Source of the DNA: Cryphonectria parasitica EP155
Lineage: Eukaryota > Ascomycota > Sordariomycetes > Diaporthales > Cryphonectriaceae
Reading direction: 5' to 3'
DNA: 64,000 nucleotides
Assembly (NCBI RefSeq): GCF_011745365.1
Contig: NW_024468912.1
Span: 5,022,001-5,086,000, forward strand
Made by a program: the position numbers and the translations under genes
The notes under the pieces: generated by a model
Told to the model about the DNA's origin: nothing
Databases searched by the model: none
What the model saw: only the letters and a program-made list of their open reading frames with translations
Shown here: piece by piece, positions 19,901 to 31,063 of the stretch
Numbering within the stretch: the stretch's first letter is position 1
How the letters are laid out: every line of letters starts with the position of its first letter

Positions 19901-22900
19901 CGGAGCAACCAGCATCTTTCCTGGCATCTTCCAGCTCGAACCAATCTCGGACCCTTCTGAGCTACAGCCCATCTTGTTCTCGATGCAGTACGCATGTGCT
20001 ATGGCCTGGATAGAGAGCGGCCTCCAGCCGGCTGCCCTCGTCGGGCAGTCCTTTGGCGAACTTGGCGCCCTCTGTGTGTCGGGCAGCCTGAGCCTATACG
20101 ACGCGCTCCGGATGGTCCTCGGGCGATCAAGAATCATCAGAGACTCGTGGGGCCCTGAGAAGGGGGCCATGATAGCCATCCAGGGCGAGCTGCAGGATGT
20201 GGAGGCCCTGCTGGCTGCTGTAGGCGGGGGGGCCTCTATCGCATGCTTCAACGGCCCTCGCAGCTTCACGGTCGCCTCGACGACACGCATTGCTGATGCC
20301 CTCGAGTCGGTACTACGCAGCCGCAAGGACGGACTTGCTGTTATCCGGTACAAACGGCTCAACGTTACTCATGCCTTCCACTCGGGCCTGGTTGACCCTC
20401 TCAAGGACAAGCTACAGGAATTGGGTCGAGGTCTCAGCTTTGCAGAGCCGACGATCCCACTGCAGCGGGCAACCGAGCTCCCATGTAACGAGCTACCCAT
20501 GGCAGGCTACGTCTGGGAGCATATGCGACAACCCGTACACTTCTCTCACGCAGTCCAGCGACTACAGCAGAGATATCCTTCAGCCGTGTGGGTCGAGGCT
20601 GGGTCGAACTCGAGCATCACAAACATGGCTGGCAGGGCCCTGTCCGACCTCAAGAGCCATGTTTTGCTGCCGGTGAACATCACCAGTGGGCACCCACTGC
20701 AGCAGCTCACAGAGGCCACCATGAGCCTTTGGGAGGCGGGAATACGAGCCAAGCACTGGGCGCATCACAAGTCACAATCCAGGGAATACAACTTCATCTG
20801 CCTGCCTCCTTACCAGTTCGACAAGCAGCATCACTGGCTTACCTTCAAGGAGCCACCCCGAGATTCACCGCGCCCAGAGGGCGACACACAGATCGAGGAG
20901 ACCCAGGACCTGCACACGTTTTTGGCCTACAGAGACAGCAACGAAAAATGCGCCAGATTCCGAGTGAACACGAAAACACAAAGATATAGAGATATCGTGT
21001 CTGGACACATCATTGCGAGGACGGCACCCATCTGCCCGGCAACCCTCGAGGTCGAAATTGCCGTCCAGGCCATACTCAGCATTCGTGGCGTGTCTTCTCA
21101 GACAAGGTCTAGACCGCAGATCCGAGACGTGCACAACCTGGCGCCCGTCTGCGATGGACCCGGTAGGACTGTCTACTTAGAAGCTCAGCCAATCAGCACA
21201 GCACCTGATGCGTGGGCGTTCAAGATCTTTAGTAGCGAGCCAGACACGGCCAACAAGACGGTCTTGACGTACGTCACCGGAGAGGTCCAGTTCCTCGAGA
21301 CGGAAGATCCAAAGTTGCGCGCGGGACTCGGCCGTCTGGAACGGCTGGTCAGCCACCAGCGGTGTTTGGAACTCCTACAAAGGCAAAATGCGGACAATAT
21401 ACTCCAGGGGCAGGCCATCTATAGGCTCTTTTCGGATGTGGTCGATTATGGTCCAGCATTTCGCGGCCTGCAAAAGCTCGTGGGCCACGGACATGAGGTG
21501 GCCGGCCGAGTCGTGCGCCAGCAGAGCTCCGAGCCCTGGGCCCTTGACCCGTTCCAGGCAGACTGCTTCAGCCAGGTCGGGGGAATCTGGATCAACTGCT
21601 TCGCCAATGACAATCCTGATGACATGTTCATCGCTTGTGGGTTCGAAGAATGGACCAAGAATCCGGTGGCCGCTCTTGACCCCGAGCCGAAACACTCGGA
21701 TGGCCACAAGGCGTGGAACATCTTTGCCGTAAACAGCCCGGACCAAGCTGGCAGGAACTTTTTGACAGACATTTTCGTCTTTGAGGAGAGATCTGGGCTG
21801 CTCGCCGAGGTAATCCTGGGCATCAGATATTCCAGGGTGACCAAGGCCTCCATGTCGAGATTGCTGACCCGCCTCAGCTCTGGACCACCACCGCCGGCCA
21901 CAGGCGGCGAACTTACCCTGCCCAAAGCAGAGTACCTAGGCAAGGAGCCAGAATCCAGAAAGGGGCCGCCCATTGCACCCATGGATGTGTCTCTGGGGCC
22001 AGGATGCGCGACTCGTCAGGAGAACGGCGGGACGAGTCTCTCGTGGAAACTCAAGACTGTCCTTGCCGATCTGAGCGGGATAGATGCCAGTGAGATCAAG
22101 GACGCCGTCCAGCTGGCAGACATGGGGATCGATTCGCTCATGAGCATAGAGCTGGGTCGAGACATCCAGTCAAGCTTTGGTTGCAGCCTACCAGCCCACG
22201 AGCTGATGCACATCGCTGACTTCCCAGGCCTCCTGGCCTGTCTCGAGAAAGCAATGGGCATATATCAACAACCCGTCGCCGACGCCCAGAACCTGGAGAC
22301 TACCAGCAGCAGCAGTAGAAGAAGCCCTACTCAAGATGAATCGACCGAGAGTTCAGTAAGCAGCGGCGTCAGTGTTGCCTCAGCATCCATGCATACGCCA
22401 GCTGTGCTGGGCAGCGACGACGCCGAAACCACAGCCTTACAATGCTCTGAGTGGGTGGAGACTCACACTATTCTTCAAATATTCAAAGACTGCAGGATAC
22501 TGACGGAGAAAGCTGTCCAGAAACATCGGTGTTTGGGATATGTGAAGGACGTCCTGCCGAGGCAGGACAACCTCTGCGCTGTTCTTACCGTGGAGGCTTT
22601 CAGAACCCTAGGATGTAACCTGGTCACGGCTGAGCCTGGAGAAGAGCTGGTCCGGATCCCCCACGCGCCACAGCATGGGCGCCTATCGGATTACCTCTAC
22701 AGGCTTTTGGAGGACGCAGAGCTCGTCAAGATCGTCGACGGCCACATCACCCGTACGGATACCGCAGTGCCATCGTCAGGCAGCAGAGAAATGCTGCAGG
22801 ATCTGATGCGAGACTGTCCTGACCACCACTTCGCAAACCAGCTGGCATACTGGACAGGCTCCAGGCTCGCAGACGTTGTTCGTGGTAAGGTTGACGGCCT

Positions 22901-24987
22901 ACAGCTGATCTTTGGCAGTGAGAGGGGGCGCCAGCTGGTCGCAGGCTTATACGGAGACTCGTTCCTGAACAGGCTATCTTATAGCCTGATGTCAGACTTT
23001 CTCAGCAGGCTTTTGAGACAGGTCTATGGGCTACATCGGAGTGGCGGCCCCATCAATATTCTCGAGCTGGGGGGAGGGACTGGCGGCACCACCAAGGCGA
23101 GTAATCTGACCATGGGATTAATAATAGTCATTACTCCACATCATCTTGGTTGATTATACTAATTGATCTGCACAGTGGCTACTCCCGATGCTGGCCCAGC
23201 TGGGGCTCCCAATTCGGTATACATTCACAGACATCTCACCCTCCCTGGTCTCGGCAGCACGCAAGGCACTCAAAGGGTACCCCTTTGTGAAGTTCTGCGT
23301 GCAGGATATCGAGAAGCCGCCGTCCCATCCGGAGCTCCTAGGATCCCAGCACATCATCATAGCAACTAATGTCATACACGCAACGCACTCGCTGGTAGGC
23401 TCGGCCAGGAATATACGCCGCCTCTTGCGGGCAGACGGGTTCCTCCTGATGCTCGAGATGACTAACAGGCTGCACTGGGTAGACATGATCTTTGGCGTCC
23501 TGGAGGGCTGGTGGCTTTTTGACGACGGGAGAGAACATGCCATCGTGGACCAAGACTCCTGGAAGAGAGCCCTACAGGACGGGGGCTTCGCCCATGTGGA
23601 TTGGACAGATGGCGCGACCCCGGAGGCCAGCATCCAGAGAATCTTTCTTGCCACAGCCTCGAGCCCAGCACGCGAGGCGCCACCTCACCTCTCGTCCTCC
23701 GAACAAGAACCGGTACGTGGCCCAGGTAGAAGGAGGTCCTGCTCCCGGGAAGATGAAGTCAACGGTTACGTGTCAGCCTTTTCGGAGGGATTCAGCATAC
23801 CCATACCCAGCGCCACGCGATTCGACAAGACCGAGGCCCCTTCAAGCAGAACAAGATCAGTACTCGTGACGGGCGCGACCGGGAGTTTGGGCTGTCACTT
23901 GGTCGCATACCTTGCCAATCTCGACGAGGTTCAAACCGTGTACTGTTTGAACAGGCGCGGCGGTGGCGATCCGCTGGCACGACAGACCGCGTCGCTGCAG
24001 TCAAAGCAGCTCGCCCTCGACGCCACGGCGCAGTCCAAGGTGAAGGTGTTCGAGGGCGATGCAGCGCAACCTCTGCTGGGCCTGCCTCCTGACGTGCACG
24101 ATGAGCTGGTGGACAATGTCACCCATATCATTCATAATGCATGGCCCATGAGCGGCAGGAGACCTGTGCAAGGGTTCGAACCACAGTTCAGGGCGATGCG
24201 CCACCTCGTTGACCTCGCCTCATCGATCGTGGTGCGTCGTAATATAACCCTGCAGCACAAGATCACGTTCCAGTTTATCTCGTCCATCGCCACAGTCGCT
24301 TATCATCCGTTGGTCAGTGGATGCGCCGACGTGCCTGAAGAGCGCATGGACTATGCCTCGGTCCTGGCAAACGGCTATGGGGAGGCCAAGTTTATCTGCG
24401 AGCGGATACTCGACGAGACGCTTCACAGATATCCCGAGCGCTTTCGCCCAATGGTCGTGCGGCTTGGGCAGGTGGCTGGGTCGAATGTGACCGGGTACTG
24501 GAACTCGCTCGAACATTTCCCATTTATCGTCAGATCAGCGCAGACGCTTGGCACTTTCCCCGATCTCCAGGGGCCTGTGTCCTGGACTCCGGTCAACGAG
24601 GTGGCTGCTGTGTGCACAGATCTCTTGTTGAATCATGAGGAGCCGTGTTATCCGGTCTACCACATCGACAGGCGGCTGCAGATGGGCTGGAGAGAGATGA
24701 TCCCCATCTTTGTCAAGACGTTACTCATGCAAAAAGAGGACATCATCCCTTTTGGAGACTGGCTGCGGCGCGTGAGGAACTTCCAGGGGCAGGAACGAGA
24801 TAATCCCGCAGTCAGGTTGATGGACTTCCTTGAGCAGGACTTTGAGCGCATGTCCTGCGGTGGCGTCCTCCTTGGCACGAGGCACACCCACGAGCACTCG
24901 GAAACCTTCAGGCAGGCCAAGAGTCTCGACAGCAATGCCGTGGTGAGGTATATACGCGCATGGAGGGACACTGGATTTTTAAACTAA
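16961..24987 (+). CDS. Non-reducing polyketide synthase SAT-KS-MAT-PT-ACP-CMeT-R, 2620 aa, 3 exons
   Basis: Builds an aromatic, C-methylated polyketide and releases it reductively as an aldehyde. Start 16961 was chosen because it puts LYVFGPQALS, the typical SAT opening, near the N-terminus. Exons: 16961-17584, 17670-23096, 23176-24987 (7863 nt, in frame). The second intron uses a GC donor. SAT: GFCLG with Cys about 136. KS: DTACSS Cys about 548, EAHGTGT, GHTEG. MAT: GQSFGE Ser about 1002. PT: GHIIAR His about 1321 and DCFSQ Asp about 1506. A single ACP: GIDSL Ser about 1697. CMeT: LELGGGTGG about 2007, an intact SAM loop. R domain: TGATGSLG about 2248 and YGEAK about 2417. This is the layout of azaphilone NR-PKSs such as AzaA and CazM. 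Divergent from the HR-PKS and convergent with the ketoreductase. Confidence 0.94.
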
Positions 24988-25150
24988 CGAGAAGTATGAT
25001 TTCATTGAGACCTAGTCAGAAAGACCTGAATGCAATCACGCTGTTGTTGCTGATGAATGAAACATACGGGCTCTGATCAGGTCTACCTGCGGTGTTGGCC
25101 TCGGGACAATCTGGATTGGATTATCTAAACTATTTTGTGAACTTTCAACC

Positions 25151-26445
25151 TCAAGAATTTCTCCCGGCACTGGTCCTTTGTCCTACTTCGAGAAAAGAGC
25201 GGACAGAATCTCCCACGCATGTCTCCAGATCCCTATACTCCATCCCAAGGATCTTATAGGACTTTGTATTATCAAACCCGTAGACGTCGTGAGGCATGTC
25301 GTCTGCCACATCGATCGGCGGCATTTGTGATGCCATTCCAGGATATAGCCTTCGTATAAGATCTGCAATACGCTTGTTGGAGAAATAACCACTGACCACA
25401 AGAAAGCGCTGCCCACCTGCTCCAGGCGTACTCAGCGCCCGCACATGCGCCGCGGCAACGTCTCGCACATCGCAGAACAGATACACCGGGCCTGTCGGGG
25501 CAAGCATGTCTCGGAACTTGCCCTGAAGCATATCTCTTATTCTTTGATTAGAGGTGTTCAGGTTCTGAAGGGAATCAAGGTGTGGTGCGGCAGGCCCGAA
25601 TACCAAAGGCGGATTGAGGACCACGAGATCGAAGGCAGGCTTGTGTTTTTCAACAAAGTCGAACGCCGCGCGCTCCGCATAGATCTGACTAATTCAGTCT
25701 TTGCACATCCCGTCGGACGATGGCCAGAGGAGGAGATGCGTACCTTCGCTGCACGATAACATAGCTTGGGAGAGACTGCTTCCTCGGGCGTTGTGGTTCC
25801 GAAGACTGTTTCGTCGTAGACTTTGGAGTGCCGGGAAGGGTTCAAGATAGTCGCAGACGATGAGAGAAGTACAAACCTCCTGACACTCGGGCAAACATCG
25901 ATGACGGACTGAAGAATGCCCAGCGTTCCCTTCACAGCTGGGTCAATGAAATCGGCCACCGGATCGACTATATCGAAGTGGTAGGGGGTAGCTGCGTGGA
26001 TAACGTATCGAAAGGGTCTCGAGCGAAGAACCTAAAAGATTTTTTTCCTGCCCTTTCAGCACGTTGTTCTTACATGGCCATTCGGTCGTTACATTCTGAG
26101 ACAAGCCTTACGTCTTCAAATGCATGTTCTTCGGTGATACACGGCACAGTTACATAATGCAAGGTCCCAGGCTCGATATTCGGATAGCTTGACAGAACAC
26201 AACGACCTTTTTCTTCAGATCTCACCGTCACCGTCACCAAGAATCTATGTTCACGTGTTAGTACTCTTGACAGCCAGCTGCAGCAATTACAGCCTCACTT
26301 ACTTGCTCTCTAAAAGTGCCTTCCCAATATAGAACGCTATAAAGCCGTTGCCTCCTGTCTAAAAATCAACAGCTCGATCGCTTCTCACGCTGAGAGCCTG
26401 GCAATCCTTAGTCTTACCTGTCAAGAGAACATGGCACCTCGCCAT
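25151..26445 (-). CDS. NAD(P)-dependent ketoreductase, dihydroflavonol-reductase-like, 344 aa, 5 exons
   Basis: Extended SDR/epimerase-type reductase. Deduced exons: 26445-26418, 26354-26303, 26244-26112, 26031-25744 and 25684-25151, total 1035 nt. The N-terminus is MARCHVLLTGGNGFIA, an ordinary GxxGxxA dinucleotide loop formed only after the first intron is removed. VIHAATP and FVLLSSSAT follow, then CYRAAK (YxxxK catalytic pair) at the exon 4/5 junction, then LNPPLVFGP. Known azaphilone clusters carry the same type of enzyme (AzaE, PigC), which reduces the omega-1 ketone of the NR-PKS product; that role is inferred here from context. Its 3' end lies 163 bp from the NR-PKS stop, convergent. 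Its promoter region holds a CGGAGT hexamer at 26601. Confidence 0.88.
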
Positions 26446-27012
26446 TCTTCCTGGAGATCTCAAGTTCTCCTCAAAGACTTTAGGCCGTCATTGAATTTTC
26501 ATACGATAAATTGCGAAACTGAAATAGTTTTGAGAGGCAGATGATTGAAAATGTCTCCAATTTTTGTATCTCCTCTCCGGGTCTTGCAACCTCCCAATCC
26601 CGGAGTTTCCGAGCGACAAGTCCGGTGCTGTTGCTGGGGGCCTCCGGGAGTGCCCCCGAGACTTTGCTAACAAATACATTTTCTGCCGGGCCCTTGTGAG
26701 CATGGCCTTTGTTAGTCTAGACGGTATCTGGGCATGGACGACGAGTTGTGTCGTCCGAGGGCGCCCTGTTTGGCCCCTATTTGGCCCTCATCGCTCGTGC
26801 AAGAAGTGTACTACTACCCAGCAACAGCACACAATTCCATAACGCCCGCACAGATGAACTCTTTTAGCCTGTAATATTCTTCTCGGAAAACGCTATCTCG
26901 TTGAATAGAAGAAAATGGAAAGGGTGGACGAAATACGGACTGCAGGGATTGGCGCAAGTTATTATAGGTAGTCCTTTGAGGGCTGCTGAGACGCTTCTGT
27001 TACCTTACTCCT
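26446..27012. promoter_or_regulatory. Ketoreductase promoter and acyltransferase 3' region
   Basis: No gene seen. CGGAGTTTCCGAG at 26601-26613 combines a CGGAGT hexamer with a nearby CCG, and lies about 155 bp upstream of the ketoreductase start. Confidence 0.5.
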
Positions 27013-28395
27013 TCACCCGATGAACTCAGCGTAGTGATTCCACTCTGGGTCCGCCCTTAAGCCCGTCAGATCTGGTTCATTCAGGCATACCAGCACAGGC
27101 AATTGGGCTGACTCTGTATCAGGCGGGAAGAAATACAGCATGCTTGGGACGGGTGTCAGGTCGGGTCGCCGTACCAATGCTGGTTTCCCCAAGATGCCAA
27201 AGTGACCAGATGCCGTGGATCGATGTGTCATAGCTGAGCTGCCCACGTCCAGGTTCAGATCCAGCCCCCCGCCATAGAGCAATTGCGACTTATCGGGAAC
27301 ACCCGCCAAAAAAGTGGCGTAGCTTCGTACCGCCCACTCGTTGTTGGACTCATTTAGGTCCACCCGCATGCGTGATGCCAGTGCTGACAGCGAAAGGTCT
27401 TCATCATCAACAAGCTCTCCAAACGTGAAAGACGTTGCCGCGTGGTAAATCATCTGACCCATGTAGCCTTGTGGCTGACCGACTGCTGACCGGGCGTCTA
27501 TTGCCCGTAAGAATTTTGACGTCGAGTGTCGGCTCGCGCTCCCGTTCGAGAGGCGGATGGCAGCCAATCGTTTCCAATAAAAGGCACAGAGTGCGTCGTT
27601 GGTTGAGATATGCGAGATAGCAGGATCAAAATCCAGTGGGTCTGAAGCGGCTGCTTCGATCTCGGCAGCCGAGCGCTGGGATATACGGAATAAGCACCAT
27701 TTTGCTGAAGATGATAAGGGTTGGTTTTGCTGTGAAGAAGCGATCTTTTTGAAATAGTGGCTGTGATCTCGGACAGGCTGCCCAGGATCCAGCAGTGGAA
27801 TTACCCTAGATCGATCTATCATTGCCTGGCTGATAAGGTGTTCGGGGATGCCATCAGGCGACATGGCAGTAGCCAGTAGTGTGGCGAACGCAAACACGCC
27901 CGTAGCATCCATCAGATTGTGCTGGTTGGAAAGACACAAGATCAAGCCTCCCTTGATAAGGCTTGCCTGGACAGCAACAACCGGAGCAGGGCCGATTTTT
28001 TCTTCATCATAACTCAGTGGGAAGCCTGGAAATGGACACAAGATGTTGCCGTCGAGTAGTGATACTGGCCCACCCGCTCGAGATATGGTTTCGAACGACG
28101 CACAAGCGTCTTTGAGGTCCTTCACGTATAGCTGTTTGGCGCCCCGAACATTTTCTGCCCATGGAACTGTGTTGAATGTTGCAGAAGATATGGTATCAAG
28201 AACGTGCCCGACGACTCTCTCTGAAAGCCAGGGAACAGCTGCAACGACCCTCGCCAGGGCCGTTCTCAACTCATCCACTACGGACTCCTCTGAAATGCCG
28301 TCATTCAGTGGGAATATCATCAGACCATGATTGTATGTCTTCAGCTGTGGAAACTGACCAACAACGTCCTGCCAACGATTCGAGGTGAGGTCCAT
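27013..28395 (-). CDS. BAHD-like acyltransferase (PF02458 type), 460 aa, single exon
   Basis: Related to fungal trichothecene 3-O-acetyltransferase-like enzymes that move an acyl group from a thioester to a hydroxyl. The catalytic HxxxD motif is present as HNLMD around residue 159 (SNQHNLMDATG). The second family motif, DFGWG, is altered: the matching place reads LDLNLDVGSS near residue 380. Length (460 aa) is normal for the family. In azanigerone and Monascus pigment clusters such an enzyme (AzaD, PigD) esterifies the pyranoquinone core with the reduced chain made by the partner PKS or FAS. The HR-PKS here lacks a release domain, so the same role fits. Start 28395 is the first Met of the open frame (MDLTSNRWQDVVGQFPQLKTY). 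Confidence 0.88.
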   Translation of the reverse strand: MDLTSNRWQDVVGQFPQLKTYNHGLMIFPLNDGISEESVVDELRTALARVVAAVPWLSERVVGHVLDTISSATFNTVPWAENVRGAKQLYVKDLKDACASFETISRAGGPVSLLDGNILCPFPGFPLSYDEEKIGPAPVVAVQASLIKGGLILCLSNQHNLMDATGVFAFATLLATAMSPDGIPEHLISQAMIDRSRVIPLLDPGQPVRDHSHYFKKIASSQQNQPLSSSAKWCLFRISQRSAAEIEAAASDPLDFDPAISHISTNDALCAFYWKRLAAIRLSNGSASRHSTSKFLRAIDARSAVGQPQGYMGQMIYHAATSFTFGELVDDEDLSLSALASRMRVDLNESNNEWAVRSYATFLAGVPDKSQLLYGGGLDLNLDVGSSAMTHRSTASGHFGILGKPALVRRPDLTPVPSMLYFFPPDTESAQLPVLVCLNEPDLTGLRADPEWNHYAEFIG

Positions 28396-29116
28396 TGGCG
28401 TAATTAACAGATTCTCGAGATCAGCTTAAGATGAGGGGGCATTGCTCTGATGAGGTGAGGTGAGGCAATATGATAGCATACAATTCGACTTATAATATCG
28501 AAAGAAATTTCTTTTGATGTGCTAGGGTGAGGCAAGGAGTTTATTGCTGGACTCCGAGCTACGAAATTGCTCCACACTTCCGGACCTACTGCTATGCTGC
28601 TCATGACGGCGTTTTGTATAAGGGAGTTTTTATTAAGATGGGCTTCATATAAGAAATGGTCGTCAACACCGATAAAACAGTGTTGCCTGGGGCATAATTT
28701 CGGTACAAGATTTTTAATCCATAGCAATATCTGCCAAGCAATCATACGTTTTTTTATGAAATAATTCCATGTCTTTTTCTGCGTAAGAAAAGCTGCGTGT
28801 GTATTTAGTTGAATGGGCAGCAGAATGCCAGTATTGGTAACATGAAAAGCATAGATCGTGTTAGAGTATTGTATTCATGTTCAGTAAGCGAGACGAAGCC
28901 CGAACCCGTCTCAGTACTCCGAACTCCGTAGACAGGCACCTTTCAGTAGCGCCGGAGTGTTTTGAGTACCGCCCCCAAAAGTTTCAATCGACAAGGCAAA
29001 AGATGCTGATACTCGCATTGACTTCAGATATCCGCCCTCAAGCAATAAGCTCTGCAACAACGTATGCCGCGTCTCAAGTGTAACTTTTCATTTGAGACCA
29101 TACAATCCAAGGCACA
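28396..29116. promoter_or_regulatory. Divergent promoter of acyltransferase and FAD monooxygenase
   Basis: No gene seen. ACTCCG at 28551-28556, a direct ACTCCGA-ACTCCGT pair at 28916-28929, and CGGAGT at 28953-28958 followed by CCCCCAAAA. That last combination recurs in the promoter of the SDR gene at 33428-33465. Confidence 0.5.
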
Positions 29117-30516
29117 ATGACGAGCGATGCTACGTCGAGAAACAAAACACAGCTCACGGTAGCTATAGTCGGGGGTGGCATTACCGGCCTTAGCCTCGCT
29201 GTTGGCTTACTATACCGTAATGTCAACGTCACCATCTATGAACGAGCTTCTGGGATTAGAGAGATAGGCGCAGGCATCGGATTCACACCCAATGCTGAGC
29301 GTGCCATGAAGATACTTGAGCCGAGGGTACTCCAACACTTTCGGCAAATAGCAGTTCAGAATGGCGATGACTGGTTTCGTTATGTTAACGGGCTGTCATC
29401 AGGTAATGGAGAAGGAAGCAGACAGCATCAAGATGTCATGTTCAAAATACACCTCGGGGAGAGAGGGTTCGAGGGGTGTCGGAGATCTGACTTCGTCAAA
29501 GGCCTTGTCGACATGCTCCCGCCTGAAATGATCAAGTTCGGGAGAGATTTAGCGTCCCTGAAGGATGAACCTGTCGGTGCTGGCAAAGTCAGACTGTGTT
29601 TCCGGGACGGATCAGTTGCAGATGCAGACGTCGGTGAGTGCTGAAGCCTTTACCAAGCGCGCACCCACAGTCCTGTCACTAACGCGACAAAGTTGTTGGC
29701 TGTGACGGCATCAGGTCATGTGTACGAAAGTGCATGTTCGGAGGCCAATATGAGGCCTCATATACTCACAAGTTTGCCTTCCGTGGCCTAGTACCGATGG
29801 ATATTGCACGAGCCACACTGGGAGAAGACAAGACGACAACACGCATCATGTATCTTGGGCCAGATGCGCATACACTCACGTTTCCGGTGGCCGATGGCAA
29901 AATCTTGAATGTGGTCAGCTTCGTCACAGATCCTGAGCCGTGGGATTCTGGAGCCGATGGAGAAAGATTCGTCAAGCCGGCGCACAGAGATGAGGCCATC
30001 CAAGCATTTTCCGGGTTTACTTCAGACGTAAGGAATCTTATGTCTCTGCTGCCCAAGGACTTGGAGAAGTGGGCCATATTTGATATGTACGAGAATCCTG
30101 TGCCGACGTACTCAACAGGTCATGTTTGCCTCGCCGGGGACGCGGCCCACGCCTCCTCACCTCACCATGGAGCAGGTGCTGGTTGCGGTATCGAGGATGC
30201 CCTTTTGCTAGCAGAGATCTTGGCAATGAGCGCCAGCCGATCCGTGGGGAGGGATTCCACATCTGGAGGCATCGTTGGGGCGCTTGCCGTGTACAATGAT
30301 GCACGATACCAGCGTTCCCAGTGGATAGTACAGACTAGCCGCCAGGTCGGCGAGATGTATGAGTGGCAACACCCAGAAATCGGGAGAGACAAGGAAAAGT
30401 TTGGCAAGGATTTCGAGTGGCGCTGTCGTACAATCTGGAACTTCGACATCGATAGAATGGTAGCCAGCGCGCTGGAGATGCTTGACAACAAGCTTGAGAG
30501 ACTCTCCATCTCATGA
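29117..30516 (+). CDS. FAD-dependent monooxygenase, salicylate-hydroxylase-like, 446 aa, 2 exons
   Basis: Group A flavoprotein hydroxylase. Exons 29117-29633 and 29693-30516. The dinucleotide loop is VAIVGGGITGLS followed by YERA and GAGIGFTPNA. The DG motif VVGCDGIRS is created at the splice junction. The GD motif is CLAGDAAHASSPHHGAGAG near residue 330. Length is normal for the family. In azaphilone biosynthesis this enzyme class (AzaH, CazL, AfoD, PigN) hydroxylates the benzaldehyde product of the NR-PKS, dearomatising it so that the pyran ring closes. Substrate assignment here is inference from gene neighbourhood. It is divergent from the acyltransferase. Confidence 0.9.
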
Positions 30517-31063
30517 ACATATACATCTGTAAAGCACACTCGCTTCGACTCCTTGTGGTTGTGACCGAGCCCGATATGACTACTTTGCTCTTGAATATGC
30601 ACACGAGTCTCATGTTAGGTATTTTTGGTTGTCTACAAGTATACAGGAGCATCAATGATGGACAATGTGAGCCCTGAAGGCAGTTCCAACACAGCAAGAG
30701 AAATGTTGTTTCAAAAAACGTGGACAATAACTGATACCGGGTGTCTGGGTCAGGCAGGAGGGAAGTCAATGGAAAAAGAATACATGTCATTTAGTGCTGA
30801 TTATTACATACTAGCGAGGTAACTCTTAGTTTTCTGCCACACCAAGCGGAATGCAATAATCGAATATTTCACTTCTGCATATAATGGTGTATTGAGTTTT
30901 CAGCTTCAATGCTCGCATCCGCTCACCTACTTATTTGGCCCCTACCCGGCTCCTTGATATTTAATTCCTAAACTTTTAAGAAAAGATTCAGTCTCCAACT
31001 CCGCACCTGAGTCTTCTTCCTTCCTTGAGAGTATTCACCAAGAACGGCCCGCGTTATATTAAA
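30517..31063. promoter_or_regulatory. Intergenic region upstream of the MFS exporter
   Basis: No gene seen. ACTCCG at 30998-31003 lies 61 bp before the MFS start codon. The left part holds the 3' region of the monooxygenase gene. Confidence 0.45.
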
